Assembly (NCBI GenBank): GCA_963677815.1 | Contig: OY782499.1 | Location: 1,612,001 to 1,676,000 of the forward strand | Direction of reading: 5' to 3' | Source of the DNA: JAEKNW01 sp963677815 | GTDB lineage: Bacteria > Cloacimonadota > Cloacimonadia > Cloacimonadales > JAFGVF01 | Length of the DNA stretch: 64,000 bases | Part shown: one piece after another, positions 18,419-26,600 of the stretch | How the letters are laid out: each line of letters starts with the position of its first letter | Position numbering within the stretch: the stretch's first letter is position 1 | Made by a program: the position numbers and the translations under genes | Notes under the pieces: generated by a model | Told to the model about the DNA's origin: nothing | Seen by the model: the letters and a program-made list of their open reading frames with translations, nothing else | Database searches by the model: none

Positions 18419-19639
18419 ATGAAATATAGATTAGTATTTATCATGTTAGTAGCTACATTCAATATGCTTATAGCTCAAGACTTTTCTTTTGAAGATTTGA
18501 TAGGAGATTGGGAAGGAGAAATCACCAGTGAAACTACTTATCAATGGAACTCTTCAACCAGCATTAATATTCAATCAGATGGATTCTATACAGAATCTAG
18601 TGGGATTTTGATGCCTACATTATATCCTAACACCCAAGAAGTTAATTATGACCTTCTCACAAACAGGATACATTTTAAATATCTCTATCTGGTTTATGCA
18701 GGACAACATACTTATCAACATCACTACTTTGAATTAATTTCTTACAATGGAAATGATATTGAAATGCATTATAATTTCTGGGATGATGATCAGGCCCACC
18801 CTCAAGTGATGACAATTACCCTTTCAAGAGTGAGTGATGAAGAATATGGTAGCCTTTCAGGCTCAGTTTTTGATAACTATTCTTTAAGCCCACTTTCAGA
18901 TGTTAGCATTGAAATAGGTCAATATACAAGCATAACCGATATGTATGGCTACTATAATATAGAGCTACCAGTTGGGACTTATCAGATTTCTCTCAATCAT
19001 CCAGGTTATCAAGAACTTATTCTAAATGATATAATGGTATATCCTAATGAAAATAATCCTGTTAATATTGGACTAGATAATCTTATAATACCCCCAGCCT
19101 CTTTAACTTATCAACTAGAGGAGAATAACATTGTTTTGAATTGGTCGGTTCCTCAAGCTTATAATCTAACAGGATACAACATATACATGAATGAGCAAAT
19201 TATTGATTCCGTAGTGGAAAATACTTATTCTTCAAGTATTGATAATGGTGAATTTTCATTCTATGTAACAGCTTTATATGGTCAAGTTGAATCAGAAGCT
19301 TCAAACATAATCAATGTTACAGTTCAGCAAGTGACTAGTAATTCTAATCAAGTATCAGAACCTGCAGAGTTAACTCTAAATAATTATCCAAATCCTTTCA
19401 ATCCTTCAACATCAATTAACTTTAATTTGCCTGAGAATTCACGAGTAAACTTAGCAATATATGACCTTAAGGGAAGAAAAGTTACTGAATTAATCAATCA
19501 AGAAATGGTTCAGGGACAACATTCTTTTAAGTGGAATGGTAGGGATAAACACAACAGAACTTTAGCTAGCGGAATATACTTCTATACTTTACGTACTAAC
19601 AATTCTAGCTTAACAAAAAAGATGATAATGCAAAAATAA
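18419..19639 (+). CDS. Secreted protein with carboxypeptidase-regulatory-like, Fn3 and sorting domains
   Basis: About 406 residues from ATG 18419, with AAGGAG 7 bases upstream and signal peptide MKYRLVFIMLVATFNMLIAQ. The N-terminal 120 residues are a beta-rich domain I do not recognise (FEDLIGDWEGEITSET). Next is a carboxypeptidase-regulatory-like domain (SLSGSVFDNYSLSPLSDVSI, ending TYQISLNHPGYQ). An Fn3 domain follows (SYNIY-like: NLTGYNIYMNEQ). The tail starts LNNYPNPFNPSTSINFNLPE and ends with the SGIYFYTLRTNN FlgD-like fold, typical of type 9 sorting. It is followed by a strong intrinsic terminator. Likely a surface-displayed protein with no enzyme motif. Confidence 0.84.
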   Translation: MKYRLVFIMLVATFNMLIAQDFSFEDLIGDWEGEITSETTYQWNSSTSINIQSDGFYTESSGILMPTLYPNTQEVNYDLLTNRIHFKYLYLVYAGQHTYQHHYFELISYNGNDIEMHYNFWDDDQAHPQVMTITLSRVSDEEYGSLSGSVFDNYSLSPLSDVSIEIGQYTSITDMYGYYNIELPVGTYQISLNHPGYQELILNDIMVYPNENNPVNIGLDNLIIPPASLTYQLEENNIVLNWSVPQAYNLTGYNIYMNEQIIDSVVENTYSSSIDNGEFSFYVTALYGQVESEASNIINVTVQQVTSNSNQVSEPAELTLNNYPNPFNPSTSINFNLPENSRVNLAIYDLKGRKVTELINQEMVQGQHSFKWNGRDKHNRTLASGIYFYTLRTNNSSLTKKMIMQK

Positions 19640-19651
19640 TCAAACACTACC

Positions 19652-19687
19652 AATAAAGCTCTAATCATATTTGGTTAGAGCTTTATT
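19652..19687 (+). terminator. Intrinsic terminator after the sorted surface protein
   Basis: Perfect 13-bp stem AATAAAGCTCTAA / TTAGAGCTTTATT with a 10-base loop, 12 bases after the stop at 19639. Confidence 0.85.
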
Positions 19688-19707
19688 AATAAAAACTGTT
19701 AGTCTGA

Positions 19708-20073
19708 ACTGATTATTTTCATCTATCAACAATAAACCCTAAACTATTTCATGAAGCAGTACCACATAGTACAGCAAGGTTTTCTTTTGATTACCCTCCA
19801 GTAAAGCTCCTCTATTTTTCTGATACAATATATCCAATAGAAATTATAGAAGTTAAAGGTGCTAATGGTACTTTCAAGATTTACTCTATTGAAAAAACAA
19901 TCTGCCATGCTTTTAGATATCGTAAAAGAATAGGAGAAGATCTTGCACTTGAAGTACTAAAGAATTATATGAGAAGAAAAGAATCAGATCTAAACAGGCT
20001 CTATAAAGTTGCTAAAGAATGCAAGATTGATAAAGTTTTTGAACCATACATTAAAGCAATGGTGATTGAATAA
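19708..20073 (+). pseudogene. AbiEi-type antitoxin, truncated
   Basis: A frame that opens after TGA 19705 and ends at TAA 20071 reads LFHEAVPHSTARFSFDYPP, LLYFSDTIYP, KIYSIEKTICHAFRYRKRIG and EVLKNYMRRKESDLNRLYKV, then ECKIDKVFEPYIKAMVIE. This is the C-terminal domain of AbiEi, the antitoxin of the AbiE abortive-infection toxin-antitoxin system. The N-terminal winged helix that represses the operon is missing, and no start codon or ribosome site is seen. It directly precedes the toxin relic. Confidence 0.82.
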
Positions 20074-20303
20074 AGGCTAAGAATATAGCAGCATCAGTGA
20101 GAGCTGGACTGTTAGTTATAGCTAAAAAGAGTAATCGCAATTTCAATGCGGTTATGATACAGTATTTTCAGGAAAGATTCTTATATATATTATCAATTTC
20201 AGAGTTTAAAGAGAATTTTGTTCGCAGTACCAAAAAAGCCAAAGAATGTAACTATCAAACCTATATTAACTTTCTCATCAACTCCCGATATAACTATCAC
20301 TGA
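20070..20303 (+). pseudogene. AbiEii-type toxin, N-terminal remnant
   Basis: The frame beginning at ATA 20070 reads IKAKNIAASVRAGLLVIAKK, then SNRNFNAVMIQYFQERFLYI and LSISEFKENF, the conserved N-terminus of AbiEii nucleotidyltransferase toxins. After about 52 residues the match stops, and 25 unrelated residues lead to TGA. The GSxxD-type catalytic part is absent. The expected start is ATG, but here it is ATA, overlapping the antitoxin stop (GAATAAAG). A single G-to-A change of an ancestral GAATGAAG would explain both the TAA stop and the lost start. A GTG at 20097 could restart translation but lacks a ribosome site. Confidence 0.8.
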
Positions 20304-20394
20304 AACTACAACAGTTCAATGAAATGACTTATTATTGAATCTAATATATTTTTACTAAAATAAATATATTTTAAGTTAATCATTAGAATAAAAA

Positions 20395-21021
20395 TCAGAC
20401 CATTCGCAGATAGCATATTTTTTTGCCAATTGTAATTAAATCATAATATTTATATTTTTCAATTATAAGATTGCTTTTATTTTGCATAAAATCTGAATAA
20501 GAACAATGAGATATCAATGTAGATTTATCAACAAAGGAATTGATCTTAAGTATTTTCTTAACATCTGAATCATCAAAATTTAAAAGTTTTTCTCCTTCTT
20601 CCAGCATTAAATTCACATCATCAATGATTTTTTGACTTTCAAATCTTTTATACTCTAAGTCATTTTCATCAGTAACAAAGTTGGATAATATTTTACAAAT
20701 TATAATGTCATAATCATTTAACTTATCCATAAATAGTTGCAGACGAGCTCTTTGCTGTTCTCTTTCCTTTTGTTTAATTTCATTTTTATTTCGTGAAACA
20801 TAATAAAATGCTCCTAACAACAATCCTAAAAATCCAATATAAAGACCAAAAATTGCTGACAACATAGAGTAATATGTATATGCATAATTAATATTAGTAA
20901 TATTATGTGGTTTCAAAAATGAAGATAAGTTTTGGAACAGGGGATTTAAAAAAAGATAACCAAAAAATAAACCAATTAATATCATTAATATCCAAAGCAC
21001 TGCAATAATTAATTTTCTCAT
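20395..21021 (-). CDS. Two-helix membrane protein in the GHKL/STAS operon
   Basis: 208 residues. Two membrane spans lie near the N-terminus, about 3-28 (IIAVLWILMILIGLFFGYLF) and 47-75 (YYSMLSAIFGLYIGFLGLLL). A charged coiled coil follows (SRNKNEIKQKEREQQRARLQ), then a small soluble region ending KYYDLITIGKKICYLRMV. I do not recognise the family. The start ATG overlaps the stop of the STAS-like gene (ATGA), which implies coupled translation. The operon context suggests that it is the membrane partner of a GHKL-ATPase/STAS-like pair. Confidence 0.62.
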   Translation of the reverse strand: MRKLIIAVLWILMILIGLFFGYLFLNPLFQNLSSFLKPHNITNINYAYTYYSMLSAIFGLYIGFLGLLLGAFYYVSRNKNEIKQKEREQQRARLQLFMDKLNDYDIIICKILSNFVTDENDLEYKRFESQKIIDDVNLMLEEGEKLLNFDDSDVKKILKINSFVDKSTLISHCSYSDFMQNKSNLIIEKYKYYDLITIGKKICYLRMV

Positions 21022-21353
21022 AGTTTTCTATATCCATCATCTAATTCTTCTTCAATAATTAGTTTCTGAATTTTTGAAATATTAATTAAGCTAATTTTAG
21101 ATAGAATTTTTTTTGGTTTTGCATATTTAGTAAAATATGCAAATGCTTCATTAGCAAAAGAAGGTCCGATTTTTTTTATACCTGTGAAATCTAGAGATAT
21201 TTCTACAGAATCAGTTTTCCAAATTTCTTCATTATCAAGTTGAGATAAATATCTTTCACGAAATTCAATAGCTGTGTATGTGCCATCACCCTGGCTTTTA
21301 TCTCGATTAGCTAATCGATGGTGAAAATCTTCAGCAACTTTTATTGTTTTCAT
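21018..21353 (-). CDS. STAS-like (DUF4325-like) protein
   Basis: About 111 residues from ATG 21353, with GGGAG 8 bases before it; ATG 21368 is an in-frame alternative that overlaps the upstream gene. The pattern MKTIKVAEDFHHRLANRD, TAIEFRERYLSQ, SVEISLDFTGIKKIGPSFAN, EAFAYFTKY matches STAS-like DUF4325 domains: a Rossmann-like beta-alpha unit with a phosphorylatable-type loop. In the family such proteins are encoded beside GHKL ATPases, as here, and are thought to form a switch like anti-sigma/anti-anti-sigma pairs. The target is unknown. Confidence 0.78.
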   Translation of the reverse strand: MKTIKVAEDFHHRLANRDKSQGDGTYTAIEFRERYLSQLDNEEIWKTDSVEISLDFTGIKKIGPSFANEAFAYFTKYAKPKKILSKISLINISKIQKLIIEEELDDGYRKL

Positions 21354-21357
21354 AGTG

Positions 21358-22551
21358 TTAACTCCCATTATTAGTGTTTATTGGTATGATAAAGCTATAC
21401 AAGGTCCCTGCAAAAACTCTATTTGGTCTAGTATTGCATTCAATAATATTACTCTTTTTATCTAAAAAAATGTACCCCTTATGCGAAAGTATAGAAAATG
21501 GTATTTGTAACCTAAGACAAGCTTTTTTCACTTTATTTAAGCCATTCCCTTTACGAGCTCCTCTTTCATACTTATCAGCAAGAAAACCTTGAATTTTAGT
21601 TGATGCAGTTAAAGCACCACTTACATTGCTGTTTAGAGCTAATTTAATCAAATCACCATCATTTTTTTCTGCATTGTTAACACTTTTTTTTATTTCAAGC
21701 CTTTGTGGACCTGTTAGTAATGAATTTTTAATACCTATACCATTGTCTGCAATGCAAAGTGAAATTATTCCATGTGTTTGGTGATATTGAGCCAATAACC
21801 ACCACCCTTGGTCTCTTTTGGCTATTCCATGCTCTCTAACATTCCCAAATACTTCTGTTAATATAACTGAGTCAAAATATTCAATTTGTTCTTCGTTATA
21901 GTTAGTGTATTTAGAAAGTAAGGCGATTAACTCATCTTCTTTTTCTTCAATTTGAGTATCAGAAGTACAAGTCTCTCGCTTTATTTTTATTATATCATTA
22001 TCATTGTAATAGTTAGAAATTAATATTCCATGAGGACGATTAACATAGTCATAAAATCCACAATGCGTTAAATATGAGTTGACTTTATCAGATTTTGAAT
22101 TATTGGATGATACTTTTGGTTTTCTATGGGTATGACTTTTAAACTCTACCCATTTCATAAGAGAACAAAGTAATGTAATAGCACTAGGCCAAATTCTCTT
22201 ACAATCATATAGATTTATTTGTAGTTTTTTATTATTGAAGTCAACTAACAATTCTGCGACATCTAAAAAACTGCTAATTTGTTCTTTATTTTCTATATTC
22301 TCAATTCCAAATTCTTCAACAATATCAACCGTTCTTAATGGTTTATTATAATTTTTTTTTTTATATAATCTTTTTATAATATTTACTCTTTCTATTTTTG
22401 TTTTTTCAAAATCTGAAAGGTTCTTCTTATAATAAAACTTCTTCATGAGCTTTCTTGACACTCTTTTTTTTGCTTTTTTTTTATCTTTAAAGTTCCTTTG
22501 TCTTTGTACAGATATATAATGCAGTTTTAATTTCTTACTCAATTTTTTCAT
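21358..22551 (-). CDS. GHKL-family ATPase paired with a STAS-like protein
   Basis: About 397 residues from ATG 22551; the TTG 22572 extension has no better ribosome site, and neither start is strong. The N-terminal 80 residues are highly basic (KKAKKRVSRKLMKKFYYKKN). Residues about 105-165 may be another STAS-like fold (LLVDFNNKKLQINLYDC). The C-terminal half is a GHKL ATP-binding domain: VILTEVFGNVREHGIAKRDQ (N box), ISLCIADNGIGIKNSLLTG (G1 box) and YERGARKGNGLNKVKKACLR (G2 box). It is first in a three-gene operon. Its stop lies 4 bases before the STAS-like start. Such ATPases act as kinases or switches; nothing identifies a substrate. Confidence 0.78.
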   Translation of the reverse strand: MKKLSKKLKLHYISVQRQRNFKDKKKAKKRVSRKLMKKFYYKKNLSDFEKTKIERVNIIKRLYKKKNYNKPLRTVDIVEEFGIENIENKEQISSFLDVAELLVDFNNKKLQINLYDCKRIWPSAITLLCSLMKWVEFKSHTHRKPKVSSNNSKSDKVNSYLTHCGFYDYVNRPHGILISNYYNDNDIIKIKRETCTSDTQIEEKEDELIALLSKYTNYNEEQIEYFDSVILTEVFGNVREHGIAKRDQGWWLLAQYHQTHGIISLCIADNGIGIKNSLLTGPQRLEIKKSVNNAEKNDGDLIKLALNSNVSGALTASTKIQGFLADKYERGARKGNGLNKVKKACLRLQIPFSILSHKGYIFLDKKSNIIECNTRPNRVFAGTLYSFIIPINTNNGS

Positions 22552-23601
22552 ATTTATTAAATCCAATTTCAATTATTTCAAAATAGCAGTATTTCATTCA
22601 ACAATGAAGTAAATATTCATAATCCTATTCACAATTAAAATATTCTACAGATATCAATAAAAAACGTGACTTTCATAAGTGAAAAGAATTAGCGTTATGT
22701 TAGTTAATCGTAATTCATTTTCTTCAATCAAGGAGATAAATATTCTAATGCATCCCCCCAAAAAAAATCTTATTGGGCAGTTCAATTAAATTTATCAACT
22801 AATATCAATTTATAATATTAATATAATCCTGTCAAACAAAATCATAACTAAACACCAAATAATGGATTATTCTTCCAAATACCGCCCCTTCTTCTGTCAT
22901 GCAACTGTCATGCAAGTATAATAATATGGTGTTAAATTAATGAATAATAATCCAATAGATGATGTAAGTTTACTCCTAAGGAAAAAGACAGCTGCTTGAA
23001 TCGGTGTGGCTTGCCTCTCAAGCGAACTTAAACAAAACCAGTAATATTGATTTCCTAAAAGAAAAAAAGAAGAATTTAATTCCTTTTTAAGTTACTTATC
23101 ACATTTCCAACTTTACTTTGGAGAGAGCCATAAAAGCCACTAGAAAGTACCAAGAGAATATAGATGGGTAAGACAGCTAAAAGAGTATGTAATTGAGAAT
23201 CGGAATATTATTGAGGAAGAGCACTTAAACCCAATAAGGCAGTAGACCTTTGTGAATAGCACTATCTTCTTTTGCAAAAGTAAGCTACATAATTTTCAAA
23301 AAAGTCCACTAAATAAGAAGATGTTAAATATTATAGATTTCATTAAGAATGAGCTATTGGAGAAAGTGACTTGATGATTGAACACTCTTGAATAATTTAA
23401 CAAACGAAAATACAATAATTTACTTGACATAAGAATATTTACTAAGATTTTTATAATAAATAATATTTTGCTGAAATTGTTAACACCACATGACAAATAC
23501 AAAAAATATTGTTATAGAGAGAAATTAGAATTTAGCACCAAAGTTAACGTTAAATATTACTATTTATCTGATACTTATCTTTTTATTGAATAGGAGAGAA
23601 A
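22552..23601. repeat. Long gap with several dispersed-repeat fragments
   Basis: About 22893-23065 is the second copy of the repeat at 9930-10110. About 23150-23225 matches the end of the gene at 31.5 kb (AAGAGAATATAGATGG, AAAAGAGTATGTAATTGA, GAATCGG) and is a decayed piece of that family. 23225-23300 is the left half of a TIR hairpin element (TTAAACCCAATAAGGCAG, then CCTTTGTGAATAGCACTAT). Short hydrophobic open frames in this stretch are not supported. Confidence 0.7.
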
Positions 23602-26600
23602 ATGAAGAGACTTATTATGATTTTACTATTTTTAGGAATTGCTTTTAGTGGTTTGTTAGCTCAGCAATATGTTGAAATTGGAACAGGAAGCAGTATCACA
23701 CAATATATACCATTGTATGGATATTATGATTATTCTTGGTCAAGCTATATATTGACTTCAGATCAAATTGGGAATGCGTTAGATATTAATCAAATACAAT
23801 TCAATGTTAGCAATAACCCTTCCAATTATGTAACTAATAATCAACAGATATATATGAAACTTACTTCAGAAACTGAATTAACAGATGCCTATCCTGATCC
23901 TGAGAATAATGGTTTTAATCTGGTCTTTAATGGTTCTATAACCTGGAATGGTACTGGATGGCAAGGAGTTATGTTAGATAATGAATTTTCTTATGATGGC
24001 ACTTCAAATCTCCAAATTGTTTATCTTAATAATGATGGATCTTGGGAACAATCTTTCCCAAAATTCTTTAGTACTGAAAGTGAAAATAATATTTGTGCAT
24101 ATAAATATAGTGATAATAACTTTCCTCTAACTTCTGGTACAACTCGTAGCTTCTATCCTAATACACGCTTAGGTTTTTATCTGGAGGGAATTGCTGAAAC
24201 TCCTACAATTATCTGGCCTTTAAATAACTCTTCTAATATCGGACTAACAAGCGAACTAGTATGGAGTTTTGGAGATAATACTGATTTTATCCACGTCTAT
24301 TTATCTAATAACCAAGTGGATGTAATAAATAATGAAACTTCTGCTCTGCTTGTTGACGGTGATTTAATTACATCTTTCTCTCCTGCCTTAGAATATGACC
24401 TTGTTTATTATTGGAGAGTTGTAGCTTCCAACTCTACTACAGATTATCTTGCTCAAACACCTGTATATTCATTTATAACAGAAATTAATCTTATGGGGCA
24501 AGGAACTCAAGAAAATCCCTACTTAATCAACGATATTGATGATTTAATAACTTTAAGTAATGTTGATTATATTTGGGACAAACATTTTACCCAAACAGCT
24601 GATATTGATGCTTCAGAAACCTCTGAAATAAATGCAGGCTCTGGTTTCATGCCTATTGGACGAGAAGATTTACCTTTTCAAGGGGTTTATGATGGCCAAG
24701 GATATAAGATAACTAATCTCAATATTAATCGTCCTACAAGTGATTATATAGGTCTCTTTGGTCGCACCTGGACTGCTACAATTTCTAATCTGAGTATTAA
24801 AGATGGTTGTTTTGTTGGCTCAAACTATGTCGGATCAATAGTAGGTAGTGCTGATTATTATTCAGAAATAAATCAATCTTCTTCAACAAGTATAGTAAAT
24901 GGAGGTGATTGTGTAGGCGGTTTGATCGGGAAAGTACAATCTAACTCACAACTTCATTTCTCCTCTGCAAGTGGGCCAGTAACCGGAATCCTTCATGTTG
25001 GAGGTTTGGTTGGTGAAGCTGATGATTTTATAGAGATTAGTAATTCATACGCTTTAGGAAATGTTACTGGAAATGTAAATATTGGTGGACTCATTGGATG
25101 TTTAAATAACTTTTCATACGTTTCTGATTCATATGCTGTTGGAAATGTAGCAGGGAATGATTATGTCGGAGGACTTTTAGGAAGGGGGACATCTAATTAT
25201 GCACAAGGCTCATTCTGGAATACTGAGGCATCTGAACAGACAACAAATTCTCTGGGTATTGGCAAGACAACAAGTCAAATGCAAGATATTACAACTTATC
25301 TTAATGAAAACTGGAATTTCGAAGAGATATGGTCTATTCACCCTGAAGTAAATTCAGGATATCCATTTTTGATAAGTAATTACATAAGTGATGTTTCAAT
25401 CAATAATTATGCTTATAATATATCTCTTAATCCTACAATTTCATTTACTATTAATCCCGAGTTTTACCATTATGAGCTCTATTTTGCTTCTAACCCCAAT
25501 CCAGAAACTGCGATTATTCCTTTTAATTCTACTTCAAATCCTGTAAATTATACTTTCACAGACTCCTTAGATTATTTCACAGATTATTATTGGACTTTGG
25601 TTTTGTATGATGCCGATAATGAAATTTCTATATTAGATTTTACTTTTAAGACTCGACCTGATATGGATGGTTTAGGAACAGAAGATAATCCTTACTTAAT
25701 TTCCTCCTTGAATGATTTAGTTATGATCAGTTCTGATACTTATTTTTGGGATAAACATTTGCTCCAAACTACTAATATTGATGCCTCAGAAACTACTGAA
25801 ATGAATCAGCAAAATGGTTTTTCCCCAATTGGAAATGATGATCAACCTTTTACAGGCTCATATGATGGGCAAAACTATAGCATTTCAAATCTATACATTA
25901 GCCGCCCATCAACTTCTTATGTTGCTTTATTTGGCTACACAAACTCAGCTACTATCTCCAATCTAGGAATAGCTGATGCAGATATTGTTGGTGATAACTA
26001 CGTAGGACTATTAACTGCTTATGCTTCATCAACAACTTTGAGTAAATCTTATTCTACAGGCTCAGTTACAGGAAATGAGAAAGTTGGAGGTTTAGTAGGA
26101 GAAGCAAACTTTTCTTCCATAATCAATTCTTATGCAGCTTCGTTAGTGACTGGCTCTGGGGATTATGTGGGAGGTTTACTTGCTTTTGATTCTTCTTCAA
26201 CTGTAAGTAATTCTTTCTGGGATACAGAACTTTCTCAACTATCAATAAGTGCTGGAGGGCTTGGTAAAACAAGTCTTGAGATGAAAAGTCCAGATACTTA
26301 TACTAATGCAGGATGGGACTTTATTGGAGAAGAAACTAACGGTACAGAAGATATATGGATTATCCAAGTAAATAGAAACTCAGGTTATCCTACTCATTTT
26401 AACTCCCTAACTTTACCAGATTATCCTCAATATCGATATCCATTTGATGGACAGATGAATAATGCTACTTCAGATAATCTTATCTGGACTAGTGATTCAC
26501 ATCAATTAGCTACTGGATATAAATTGAGTCTTGGTACAGATAATCCTCCAACTAATGTCTTTGATAATGTAGACCAAGCTTTAAATACATACTATGAATA

